Source: an uncultured Clostridia bacterium
Lineage (GTDB): Bacteria > Bacillota > Clostridia > TANB77 > CAG-508
DNA length: 42,185 nucleotides
Direction: 5' to 3'
Assembly (NCBI GenBank): GCA_944391785.1
Contig: CALXUX010000061.1
Span: forward strand, 1-42,185
Shown: piece by piece, positions 7,061-16,661 of the stretch
Layout: every line of letters begins with the position of its first letter
Numbering within the stretch: position 1 is the stretch's first letter
Translations under genes and position numbers: made by a program
The notes under the pieces: model-generated
Databases searched by the model: none
Told to the model about the DNA's origin: nothing
The model's input: only the letters and a program-made list of their open reading frames with translations

Positions 7061-9010
7061 ATGGTAAAGAAAAAATCAAAAAGAAAAACAGAAGAAAAAG
7101 GAATTACATTACTAGCACTAACAATAACAATAATAGTACTAATAATACTCTCAGCAGTAACATACAATCTAACCCTTGGCGAAAACGGAATAATAACAAA
7201 AGCATATGAAGCAAAATATTTAACTGAACTTGCTCAATATAAAGAAGAGCTAGAACTATTCAAAGCAGAAAAATTATTAGAAAATAACAATTTCGAAGGA
7301 GAAAGCCTAACATCAGCATATAACAGCTTATTTTATAATACCCAACCAGAAGGAGAAACAGGAACAATCTATGATGTAATAAAAAGCCTAGAAGGTGGAA
7401 CATTTGACGGAAAAATGGAAATAATAAAAGGAGAACTTTTATTAAACTCACAAGACATGACAGAAATAAGAATGGCACAAAAACTAGATATACAAGTAAA
7501 TCCATACCTAATAGTAGATGGAGTATTACTATCAGCAAACACAAACTTAGCACTAATGGACGAAAACGGATCACTTACAATCCCAGAATCCGTAAGAGCA
7601 ATAGGAGAAGGAGCATTCGCAGATTTATCAGGATTAAAAACAATAATAATACCAGGAACAGTAAAAGAAATAAGGAAAAATGCATTTAGAAACAATAAAG
7701 ATTTAGAAAATGTAATAATAATGGAAGGAGTAGAAACAATAGGAAATGCAGCATTTAGAGAATGTAAGAAAATAGTAAATGTAGAATTACCAGAAAGTTT
7801 AACAGCTATAAAAACTCAAGCATTTTATCAGTGTACTAATTTGAAAGAAATCAGAATACCTTCACAAATAAAAATAATCGATAGTTATTGTTTCTATTAT
7901 TGCAATAGTTTAACTAATGTTGAATTATCAGAAAGTCTTACTTCTATTGAAACAGGGGCTTTTTATAGTTGCACAAGTTTAGATAATCTTTATATACCTA
8001 TAAATGTATCAAATATTACTAATGGAGCATTTAGCAATTGTACTAATTTATCAAATATAGAAGTAGACATCGCAAACGAGTACTACGAATATGATAAAAC
8101 TAGTGGATCATTGATGGATAAAAACAAAACTAATATAATATTCATATCTGGCAAAATATTAAGCTCAAGTGATACTTTTAAAATACCAGAAGGAATAGTT
8201 AATTTTAGTGTTAGAATAAATAATTATACAAATATAACAACAATAATAATACCAGAAAGTTTGCAAACAATGGGTACAGCTGGCATGTTTTCGAAAAATC
8301 TTGAAAATGTCGAAGTATCACCCAATAATAAATATTTTTCAACAGAAAATAATTGTTTATATAATAAAGATAAAACAGAATTGATAATGTGTTTTTCAAA
8401 AGAAACCACAGTTGAATTGGCGAATACAGTAAAAAAATTAAATGAGTATTCTTTTAAACAAGCTCCAAATATAACTAATATAGATTTACCAGATTCAGTA
8501 GAAAGTATATTAAGCCAAGTTTTTTCACAGTGTAAAAATTTAGAAAATATTAATATAGGTGAAAAGGTAAATTCAATTGATCCATTGTTTAAATATTCAA
8601 ATTATTCAGGAATAGTAACAATAGCTGAAAACAATCCGAACTATACAGTAGAGGGAAATGTATTATATAATAAAGACAAAACAGAAATAATAACAGTATT
8701 ATATGGAATAAGTGGAAAATTCATTGTAAATGACACTGTAACCAGAATTGGTACTCAAGCTTTTCATGGTCAATATCAAATGACTGAAATAGAACTTCCA
8801 AATAATCTGAAAGAGATAGCAAACTCTTTTAATTATTGTGACAAACTAACTTCAATATATATACCAGCAAGTGTAGAAAAAATTTCCACATTATGTTTTT
8901 CAGATGCATCGAACTTGGAAAAAATACAAATAGACAAAGAACCAGGAAGTATAGAAGGCTCACCATGGGGAGCAATACGAGGAGATAGAATAGTAGAGTG
9001 GCTAAGATAG
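7061..9010 (+). CDS. Surface protein: pilin-like N-terminus plus BspA-type leucine-rich repeats
   Basis: The N-terminus is basic (KKKSKRKTEEKG) and runs into a hydrophobic helix, ITLLALTITIIVLIILSAVT. This has the shape of a type IV prepilin signal with a Gly before the cleavage point. The usual Glu at +5 is absent (Ala there). A helical stretch follows (about residues 44-75). From about residue 150 to the end come LRR_5 (BspA/TpLRR) repeats with the pattern IPESVxxIGxxAFxxCxxLxxVxLP. The -10/ribosome region has AAAGAGG 9 bases before ATG. Such proteins are expected on the outer surface and in other bacteria bind host or matrix partners; that role here is inference. Its last codons form half of a perfect terminator stem. 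Codon use becomes more T-rich after about 7830, perhaps marking a separately acquired repeat region. Confidence 0.85.
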   Translation: MVKKKSKRKTEEKGITLLALTITIIVLIILSAVTYNLTLGENGIITKAYEAKYLTELAQYKEELELFKAEKLLENNNFEGESLTSAYNSLFYNTQPEGETGTIYDVIKSLEGGTFDGKMEIIKGELLLNSQDMTEIRMAQKLDIQVNPYLIVDGVLLSANTNLALMDENGSLTIPESVRAIGEGAFADLSGLKTIIIPGTVKEIRKNAFRNNKDLENVIIMEGVETIGNAAFRECKKIVNVELPESLTAIKTQAFYQCTNLKEIRIPSQIKIIDSYCFYYCNSLTNVELSESLTSIETGAFYSCTSLDNLYIPINVSNITNGAFSNCTNLSNIEVDIANEYYEYDKTSGSLMDKNKTNIIFISGKILSSSDTFKIPEGIVNFSVRINNYTNITTIIIPESLQTMGTAGMFSKNLENVEVSPNNKYFSTENNCLYNKDKTELIMCFSKETTVELANTVKKLNEYSFKQAPNITNIDLPDSVESILSQVFSQCKNLENINIGEKVNSIDPLFKYSNYSGIVTIAENNPNYTVEGNVLYNKDKTEIITVLYGISGKFIVNDTVTRIGTQAFHGQYQMTEIELPNNLKEIANSFNYCDKLTSIYIPASVEKISTLCFSDASNLEKIQIDKEPGSIEGSPWGAIRGDRIVEWLR

Positions 9011-9022
9011 CCACTCTACTAT
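8990..9022 (+). terminator. Terminator embedded in the end of the LRR gene
   Basis: A perfect 14-bp stem, ATAGTAGAGTGGCT with AGCCACTCTACTAT, and a 5-base loop. The 5' arm encodes the last residues and the stop codon at 9008-9010 lies in the loop and 3' arm. ATTTACATTTT follows. The stem is symmetric and may also act on mecA transcripts from the other side. Confidence 0.8.
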
Positions 9023-9134
9023 TTACATTTTAATAAAACAAATCATACAAAATAAATTCATACAAAACCTAAAATTCAAATAATATCCCCAAAACATTAC
9101 AATTTAAACTAAAAAATCTCCAAAAAGAAACCAA

Positions 9135-9776
9135 CTAAACCTTAGCAAAATATTTTATACCAATTCTAATAGCATTTTTCCTCATAATACACTTACCATA
9201 CTCCTTCAATTTACCCTCAAAAGTATCAGTATAAGAAATACTCTTAGCAAATTCAGCAATATAACCAGAAAAAGCACTAATAGAAGGATTATTAACATTA
9301 ATATTATTCAAAACCAAATAATAACAATCATTAAAAACATACAAAGAAGAACTTTCAACAAAATTCTTAAGTACTAATTTTTTAGAATTACCAATTAATC
9401 TGCAAAAATCACAAAAATTATCAAAATTTGTAAATTCATAAATAGCAAATTTTTTATCTAAACTCATACGTTTTCTACTAACTTTTAATTTTTTAGGCTT
9501 AAAGTTTGTAGAAGGCGTATCTTCATTATTTACAGCAAATTTAGTAACAGTAAAAACAAAAATATCTTCAGAAGTAGAAAAAGCCTCAATCAAAAGTCTG
9601 CACCCATCTGTATCAAAACCAACCTCCTTTTTTGCTTTAGCCAAAATATCTAAAAGTAAACCTTGAGACTCGGCAGTTGTTGTCATAATTGTATGTAAAT
9701 CTATAGACTTATCTTTAAAATCATCTTGTTTTAAAATAATGCGAATCTTATTTTCCGTAAGTTTTTCAATCTTCAT
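9135..9776 (-). CDS. mecA: Adaptor protein MecA
   Basis: MecA delivers substrates to the ClpC-ClpP protease in Firmicutes (competence and sporulation regulators in Bacillus). The 213-residue protein has the family N-terminus MKIEKLTENKIRIILKQDDF, the SQGLLLDILAKAKKEVGF segment, and the C-terminal ClpC-binding half with CDFCRLIGN, SSLYVFNDCYYLVL and FAKSISYTDTFEGKLKEYGK. The linker around residues 80-105 is basic and short. Length is typical (about 200-230). AAAGGA sits upstream of the ATG at 9776. The gene is convergent with the LRR gene and divergent from the radC-mre operon. With no competence genes in view, a general role in ClpC targeting is the safer statement. Confidence 0.9.
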   Translation of the reverse strand: MKIEKLTENKIRIILKQDDFKDKSIDLHTIMTTTAESQGLLLDILAKAKKEVGFDTDGCRLLIEAFSTSEDIFVFTVTKFAVNNEDTPSTNFKPKKLKVSRKRMSLDKKFAIYEFTNFDNFCDFCRLIGNSKKLVLKNFVESSSLYVFNDCYYLVLNNINVNNPSISAFSGYIAEFAKSISYTDTFEGKLKEYGKCIMRKNAIRIGIKYFAKV

Positions 9777-9835
9777 AAAAAACCAAATCCTTTCGTTAAC
9801 CCTGTATAAAAAATATAAGACAATGTACTAAATAT

Positions 9836-9864
9836 ATTATACTATTAATTTTATTATATTTAAA
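9836..9864 (-). promoter_or_regulatory. Probable mecA promoter
   Basis: On the minus strand TTTAAA (9864-9859) and TATAAT (9841-9836) are 17 bases apart, about 60 bases before the mecA start. Confidence 0.4.
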
Positions 9865-9947
9865 TCCACAAAATTTGGTAACTTGTCAAATTCTTAAATA
9901 CTATAACATAAAAAAATAAAAAAATAAAGTAAAATCAAACAAATTAC

Positions 9948-9976
9948 TTGAAAAATTTGTTATTATTATATATAAT
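9948..9976 (+). promoter_or_regulatory. Promoter of the DUF4321-radC-mre operon
   Basis: TTGAAA at 9948-9953 and consensus TATAAT at 9971-9976 with an optimal 17-base spacer, 73 bases before the first start codon. Confidence 0.6.
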
Positions 9977-10049
9977 ACCCATATGATGTAAAATTACGAA
10001 TCCGTAAGAAAAAATAGGAAAACAAACGAACAAAAAATGGAGGTAAAAA

Positions 10050-10307
10050 ATGGCTACAAGAGATAAAAATATTTGGATATTAATAGTATTTATACTAGCA
10101 GGACTAGTAGTAGGGGGATTGCTTGGAAAACTTGCCTCAAACGTACCATGGCTTTGGTGGCTATACTATGAGCAAGAATTTGGATTATTAAACCCAATAA
10201 GTCTAGACTTAAGCGTACTAGAAATCACATTTGGGCTAATGTTTAAAATCAATGTTTCAAGCATAATAGGGATGATACTTGCAATTTTTATATACAAAAA
10301 AATATAA
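10050..10307 (+). CDS. DUF4321 membrane protein
   Basis: An 85-residue protein with two membrane helices (about residues 8-28, ending GGLLGKLASNVPWLWWL, and about 60-82, IIGMILAIFIYKK) and the family phrase GLLNPISLDLSVLEITFGLMFKINVSSIIG. DUF4321 proteins are small Clostridial membrane proteins commonly encoded just before radC and mreB, as here. No biochemical role is known. ATG 10050 follows a TGGAGG ribosome binding site. It is the first gene after the promoter at 9948 and lies 51 bases before radC, so it should be co-transcribed with the cell-shape genes. Confidence 0.85.
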   Translation: MATRDKNIWILIVFILAGLVVGGLLGKLASNVPWLWWLYYEQEFGLLNPISLDLSVLEITFGLMFKINVSSIIGMILAIFIYKKI

Positions 10308-10358
10308 AAACTGTAAAATAAATAGAGACAAATTAAATAAAAAGAAAGGGTGTTTAAT

Positions 10359-11090
10359 TTGTCAATAAAAATAAAAGACTTACCAGAAGCAGAAAGACCA
10401 TACGAAAAATTAGAACTAAACGGAGAAAAAAATCTATCAAATGCAGAATTACTAGCAATAATAATAAAAACAGGAACAAAAGAAGAAACATCAGTGCAAA
10501 TAGCACAAAGAATACTAAACCTAAACCAAAACACAAAAAACGACACACTAAACTTCTTAAAAGACCTAAGCATAGAAGACTTCATGCAAATAAAAGGAAT
10601 AGGCAAAGTAAAAGCAATACAACTAAAAGCAATATGTGAACTATCGGTAAGGATGTCAAAACCATCAAACTATAAAACCATAAAAATAAAAAAACCACAA
10701 GACATAGCAAAAATATGTCTTGAAGAACTTCAAAACGAAAAAAGAGAAATAGGAAGAGTATATTACCTAAACATAAAAAATATAATAATAAAACAAGAAG
10801 ATATAGCAATAGGTGGGACAAACTATGTAAATCTAAGCATAAAAGAAATAGTCGCAAAAGCAGTATCCCTAAGAGCATCAAAAATGATATTAGTTCACAA
10901 CCACCCATCAGGAGACTCAACACCAAGTAAACAAGACATAACATTTACAGATGAGCTATATAATGCAGCAAAACTATTAAAAATAGACCTAATAGATCAC
11001 ATAATAATAGGCAACAAACAATACACAAGCATATATGCACACATAGAAAAACTAATACAAGAAATAAAAAACAAAACAACAGAAAAATAA
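10359..11090 (+). CDS. radC: RadC family JAB domain protein
   Basis: The 243-residue protein has an N-terminal UPF0758/RadC region with helix-hairpin-helix (QIKGIGKVKAIQLKAI, about residues 73-88). The C-terminal JAMM/MPN(+) domain has the metal motif HNHPSGDSTPSKQD (about residues 175-188). RadC is no longer thought to be a classical recombination protein and its activity is unclear. I chose TTG 10359, because AGAAAGGG ends nine bases before it; a GTG at 10350 would overlap that site. Position ahead of mreB is conserved in Firmicutes. The tail AAACAACAGAAAAATAA is partly duplicated downstream. Confidence 0.93.
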   Translation: MSIKIKDLPEAERPYEKLELNGEKNLSNAELLAIIIKTGTKEETSVQIAQRILNLNQNTKNDTLNFLKDLSIEDFMQIKGIGKVKAIQLKAICELSVRMSKPSNYKTIKIKKPQDIAKICLEELQNEKREIGRVYYLNIKNIIIKQEDIAIGGTNYVNLSIKEIVAKAVSLRASKMILVHNHPSGDSTPSKQDITFTDELYNAAKLLKIDLIDHIIIGNKQYTSIYAHIEKLIQEIKNKTTEK

Positions 11091-11175
11091 AATAAAACAA
11101 CAGAAAAATAAAATAAAAAAGCAGAAAAAATAAAACAAAACAACAGAAAAATAAAACAAAAAAACAGAAAATAAA
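11075..11175 (+). repeat. Degenerate tandem copies of the radC 3' end
   Basis: Units of roughly 20 bases with the core ACAGAAAAATAAAA occur about five times, beginning with the last codons of radC. They leave no open frame. Replication slippage is the likely origin. Confidence 0.6.
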
Positions 11176-11217
11176 TACCAAAAAACTCATAAAATTCAAA
11201 TAAAAGGTAAAAAATAA

Positions 11218-12283
<1,066 letters not shown>

Positions 12284-12335
12284 GAAAAAAATCATCAAAA
12301 ATAAGCAAAAGTAAAAACAAAAAGGAGGCCGAAAA

Positions 12336-13148
12336 ATGCATCAAAAGCGAAAAACAGGAATACTTGGAATAATAATAACAATCATAATACTAATCCTAAT
12401 TGTAGTTTTCACTAACGGAGAAAACAATGCAACATTCTTCGAAAATGTCGCAACAAAATTAGTAATGCCTGTGCAAAATGGACTAACATATTTAAAAAAT
12501 AAAATAAGTGGAAATGATGTATTTTTCTCCGATGTAAATAACTTAAAAGCAGAAAACGAACAACTAAAAGAAGAAAACAGCAAATTAGAGCAATCTCTAA
12601 GAGAACTAGAAAACATAAAATCAGAAAACGAAACACTAAAAGAATACATGAATCTAACAGAAAAATATGGAGAATACAAAACAATGCCAGCATACATCAT
12701 AAACAAAGACTTAAGCAACTACTCAAAAACAATAGTAATAAATGTAGGAACAGCAGACGGAATAAAAGAAAACATGACAGTAATAGCAGACGAAGGTTTA
12801 GTCGGATATGTAGTATCAGTAACAAGCAACACAGCAAAAGTACAAACAATAATAGACACAGCAACATCAGTAAGTGCACTAATGAGTTCAACAGACGAAA
12901 GCATAGTATGTAAAGGCACACTAGACAGCACATCAGAATTAAAAGCCATGTACATACCACCAGAATACAACATAATACAAGGAGACAGCATAGAAACATC
13001 AGGGCTTGGAGGAATATATCCAAAAGGAATTCATATAGGAACAGTAAAACAAGTAGAATCAACAAAAAATGTTACAGACAGATATGCAATAATAGAAACA
13101 GCAGTAAATTTTGAAAAATTAAGTACAGTACTAGTAATACAAAATTAG
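12336..13148 (+). CDS. mreC: Rod shape-determining protein MreC
   Basis: The 270-residue protein has a membrane helix (about residues 8-26, ILGIIITIIILILIVVF) and a coiled coil (about 68-105, with LKAENEQLKEENSKLEQSL). The extracytoplasmic beta domain follows, with GTADGIKENMTVIADEGLVG and the C-terminal GLGGIYPKGIHIGTV. It scaffolds the elongasome, linking MreB, MreD and PBP2. An AGGAGG ribosome binding site precedes ATG 12336, 52 bases after mreB. Length is typical. No frame problem and no in-frame CGG. Confidence 0.95.
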   Translation: MHQKRKTGILGIIITIIILILIVVFTNGENNATFFENVATKLVMPVQNGLTYLKNKISGNDVFFSDVNNLKAENEQLKEENSKLEQSLRELENIKSENETLKEYMNLTEKYGEYKTMPAYIINKDLSNYSKTIVINVGTADGIKENMTVIADEGLVGYVVSVTSNTAKVQTIIDTATSVSALMSSTDESIVCKGTLDSTSELKAMYIPPEYNIIQGDSIETSGLGGIYPKGIHIGTVKQVESTKNVTDRYAIIETAVNFEKLSTVLVIQN

Positions 13149-13166
13149 TAAAAAGAGGTGAATTAA

Positions 13167-13700
13167 TTGAAGAAATTTCTAATAAACATATATTTAATAA
13201 TAATAGCATTTGTAATATATTTTCTACAATCAAATTTCTTCAACTGGTTTACAATTGCAGGAGTAATGCCAAATCTATTTGTAATATTTGTATTATTTAT
13301 AGGCTTATTTGGCAACAAACTAATGGGAGCAATATACGGAATGGTAATAGGACTAATTTTAGACGTACTATTTGCAAACAACATAGGAATAAGTTTCATA
13401 GGACTAGGACTAGTAGGAATTGCCTCAACAATTTTCGACAAAAACTTTTCAAAAGACAGTAGATTTACCATAATGTTAATGGTAGCAGGACTAACCATAT
13501 TTTATGAACTAATCTTTTACTTTGCAAACTACTTTGTAGCAGAGACAAGCATAGAAATATTTACATTCATAAAAATACTACTAATAGAAGTAATATACAA
13601 TGTAATACTAACAATAATACTATACCCATTAATGCAAAAATTTGGCTATTACATAGAAAACGAATTCAAAGGGAACAAAATACTAACAAGGTATTTTTAA
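13167..13700 (+). CDS. mreD: Rod shape-determining protein MreD
   Basis: The 177-residue, almost wholly hydrophobic protein has about five or six membrane helices. The family-typical features are an N-terminal LQSNFFNWFTIAGVMPNLFVIFV and GLFGNKLMGAIYGMVIGLILDVLFANNIGI. The start is TTG 13167, supported by AGAGGTG seven bases before it. It lies 18 bases after mreC. MreD is the membrane partner of MreC and the PBP2/RodA elongation complex. Confidence 0.93.
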   Translation: MKKFLINIYLIIIAFVIYFLQSNFFNWFTIAGVMPNLFVIFVLFIGLFGNKLMGAIYGMVIGLILDVLFANNIGISFIGLGLVGIASTIFDKNFSKDSRFTIMLMVAGLTIFYELIFYFANYFVAETSIEIFTFIKILLIEVIYNVILTIILYPLMQKFGYYIENEFKGNKILTRYF

Positions 13701-13779
13701 AGAAATATAAAAGAGAAAAACAGCAAATAAAAGCAACTAAAAGTATTAAAAAACTTCATAAAAGATAGGAGTTGAGAAC

Positions 13780-15888
13780 TTGCCAGAAAATTCAGAAAAA
13801 AATAAAACAAAATTTAGATACAACTTTTTAACAATACTTACATATATAATAGGAATAATACTAATCGCACAATTATTTAATCTACAAATAGTCCATGGTG
13901 CAGAATACAGAGAACAATCAAACACAAGACTAACAAGAGAAACAGTATTAGAAGCAGCAAGAGGCTCAATTTTAGACAGAACAGGAAATGTCTTAGCAAG
14001 TACAGACATGAGATTTGCACTTGAACTATATAAAACCAAAATAGATGACGAAACTTTAAACAACTCAATACTAAACATTGTGCAAGTCTTAGAAAAATAT
14101 CAAGTAGACTATGAAGACGATTTTCCAATATCAATAAACCCATTTGCATTCACAATAGAAGGAAATACTTTAGCCCAATGGAAAGAAAGCAACGACTTTG
14201 ATGAAGAAATCACACCAGAAGAAGCATTTTATGAATTTAAAGACAAATACGAAATAACAAATACTGATATAGCAGAAATAAGAAAAATACTAGGAATAAG
14301 ATATGAAATAACCCAAGAAGGATATAGCAGCACAAAAGCACTGAAAATAGCAGAAGACATACCAAGAGAAGCAGTAGCAGAATTCAGTGAAAGCAGTGAA
14401 AAATTCCCAGGAATAAATATAGTCGTAGAACCAATCAGAAAATATAACCAAAGCACACTAGCCTCACACGTAATAGGATATGCATCCAAAATAGATGCAG
14501 ACGAATATGAAAAAAGAAAAGACACATACTCACAAAACGACATAATAGGAAAAACAGGAATAGAAAGTGTATTTGAAGAATACCTAAAAGGAAAAAACGG
14601 AACAAAACAAATAGACATGTCTGTAGAAGGAGCAATCACAGCAGAATACACCTCAGAAGAAGCAATCAAAGGCTCTGATGTAGTCTTAACAATAGACGCA
14701 AGACTTCAAAAAGTTGCAGAAGAAGCAATAGCAGCAAACCTAGAAAAAATACGAAGCGGGGGATTTGGAACAGCATCAGACGCAACAGCAGCAAGTTGTG
14801 TAGTAATGGATGTAAATACAGGTGAAATACTAGCAATGGCAAACTACCCAACATATAATCCACAAGACTTTGTAGGAGGAATAAGCACAGAAAACTGGAA
14901 CAAATACATAAACGATCCAGCAAAACCACTAGTAAACAAAGCAATACAAAACTCATATTCACCAGGATCAATATTTAAAATGGTAACAGCAATAGCAGGT
15001 TTAGAGTCAGGTGTCATAAACACAAAAACAACAATAAATGACACAGGAGTATACAGAAAATACAGTGACTATCAACCAAAATGTTGGTATTACACAGACT
15101 ATGGAAAAGGGCATGGATGGCTTAATGTATCACAAGCAATACAAAAATCATGTAACTACTTCTTCTATGAAGTATCAGACAGAATGGGAATAGACACATT
15201 AGACAAATATGCAAACTATTTTGGATTAGGCACAAAAACAGGTGTAGAACTATTAGGCGAAACAGAAGGAGTTCTAGCAAGTAGAGAATCAAAACAAAAA
15301 TTACACCCAGATGACACAAACTGGAACCCAGGAAATACACTAAGTGCAGGAATAGGGCAAATGGACAATGAATTTTCACCATTGCAAATGGCAAAATATA
15401 TAAGTATGCTAGCAAATGGAGGAAAGCAAATAGACGTAAGTGTAGTAAAAACAATAAGAAATGCTGACGGAACAGAGGTTTCAAAATCAGAAATAAATCA
15501 ATTTGTAAATCAAAAACTAGGACTAGAAGAAGAAGTGCAAGAAGATCTAAATATAAAACAAGAAAACCTAGATGCAGTATTAGAGGGAATGAGGTCAGTA
15601 GCAGAAGAAGGAGGAACAGCAAACGCAATATTCAGAAACTTTGAGATACCAGTAGGAGGAAAAACAGGATCTGCAGAAGCACCAAATAATAAAGTAAATG
15701 CATGGTTTGCAGGATTTGCACCATTTGACGATCCAGAAATTGCAGTAGTCGTAATGGTAGAAAACGGATTACACGGATACTATGCAGCAGAAGCAGTAAG
15801 AGAAATAATGCGAGAATACTTTGGAATGAATACCCAAAACGTAACAGAAAACCTAACAGCAAGTTCATATACAGAAAGTATAAACTAG
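13780..15888 (+). CDS. mrdA: Penicillin-binding protein 2 (elongation transpeptidase)
   Basis: Class B PBP of 702 residues that cross-links peptidoglycan during rod elongation. It has one N-terminal membrane helix (about residues 16-36), then the dimerisation/pedestal region beginning RGSILDRTGNVLAST. The transpeptidase domain has the active-site SPGSIFKM (Ser-x-x-Lys), SCNYFF (Ser-x-Asn) and KTGSAEA (Lys-Thr-Gly), all intact. The start is TTG 13780 with AGGAG eleven bases before it. Position after mreD is standard. A 79-base gap from mreD contains no terminator. Confidence 0.95.
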   Translation: MPENSEKNKTKFRYNFLTILTYIIGIILIAQLFNLQIVHGAEYREQSNTRLTRETVLEAARGSILDRTGNVLASTDMRFALELYKTKIDDETLNNSILNIVQVLEKYQVDYEDDFPISINPFAFTIEGNTLAQWKESNDFDEEITPEEAFYEFKDKYEITNTDIAEIRKILGIRYEITQEGYSSTKALKIAEDIPREAVAEFSESSEKFPGINIVVEPIRKYNQSTLASHVIGYASKIDADEYEKRKDTYSQNDIIGKTGIESVFEEYLKGKNGTKQIDMSVEGAITAEYTSEEAIKGSDVVLTIDARLQKVAEEAIAANLEKIRSGGFGTASDATAASCVVMDVNTGEILAMANYPTYNPQDFVGGISTENWNKYINDPAKPLVNKAIQNSYSPGSIFKMVTAIAGLESGVINTKTTINDTGVYRKYSDYQPKCWYYTDYGKGHGWLNVSQAIQKSCNYFFYEVSDRMGIDTLDKYANYFGLGTKTGVELLGETEGVLASRESKQKLHPDDTNWNPGNTLSAGIGQMDNEFSPLQMAKYISMLANGGKQIDVSVVKTIRNADGTEVSKSEINQFVNQKLGLEEEVQEDLNIKQENLDAVLEGMRSVAEEGGTANAIFRNFEIPVGGKTGSAEAPNNKVNAWFAGFAPFDDPEIAVVVMVENGLHGYYAAEAVREIMREYFGMNTQNVTENLTASSYTESIN

Positions 15889-15903
15889 GAGAAGGATGTA
15901 AAA

Positions 15904-16515
15904 ATGAAAAATTGTATAAGTATAAACTTAAGAAAAGACGAAATAATAATAAAAATATCAGAAAACGCAGAACAAATAGAAATTGAAAGAGAATTAAAAA
16001 GAAAACTTCCAGAACTAAAAAGACTATATCAAGACGAAAAAACACCAATAAGAGTAGTTGGAAAAGTATTGAAAAATAAAGAAATAGATAGATTACAAAA
16101 AATAATAGAAGAAAAACTAGACGTAAAAATAGAATTTGATATGCCAAAAACACTAGGGCTATCCAGTATAAGAAGAGTATACCAAAGAGAAATAGCAGTA
16201 TCAGAAACAACATTCCATAAAGGTTCATTAAGGTCAGGCCAAAAAATAGAAAAAGAAGGAAGTCTAGTAATACTAGGAGATGTTAACTCTGGAGCAGAAG
16301 TAATAGCATCTGACAATATAGTAGTCTTAGGAACATTAAGAGGCCTAGCACATGCAGGAGCAAAAGGAAATAAGCAAGCCATAATTGCAGCAGGAACTTT
16401 AGACGCAGTACAGGTAAGAATAGCAAATATGGTAAAAGAAATAGGCAAAGAAGAAGCATCAATATATAGACAAGCTTATATTTCTGTTGTGGATGATAAA
16501 ATAGTTATAGAGTAA
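15904..16515 (+). CDS. minC: Septum site-determining protein MinC
   Basis: The 203-residue protein inhibits FtsZ ring formation away from midcell. The C-terminal beta-helix domain that binds MinD is clear: GSLRSGQKIEKEGSLVILGDVNSGAEV, then GTLRGLAHAGAKGN and AGTLDAVQVRIA. The N-terminal FtsZ-interacting domain (residues 1-85) is divergent, as is usual. The start is fixed by GGAGAAGG. In most Clostridia minD and minE follow directly; here the operon ends and convergent genes begin 147 bases later. Confidence 0.92.
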   Translation: MKNCISINLRKDEIIIKISENAEQIEIERELKRKLPELKRLYQDEKTPIRVVGKVLKNKEIDRLQKIIEEKLDVKIEFDMPKTLGLSSIRRVYQREIAVSETTFHKGSLRSGQKIEKEGSLVILGDVNSGAEVIASDNIVVLGTLRGLAHAGAKGNKQAIIAAGTLDAVQVRIANMVKEIGKEEASIYRQAYISVVDDKIVIE

Positions 16516-16661
16516 AAAATGTTTTTAATTCTCTACATATTAAAGTAGATCTTAAAAATGTATTTTTTAATTTAAAGTATATAAGAGATGGTTTAATTTA
16601 ATTATTAGAAGCATTATAATAATTTTGTATGAGTAGATTATTATTTAGTAAATAAATACAT

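Noticed and set aside
7061..9010. Calling the LRR protein a true type IV pilin
   Set aside because: The leader lacks Glu at +5 and the body is leucine-rich repeat rather than a pilin head; no pilus assembly genes are adjacent.
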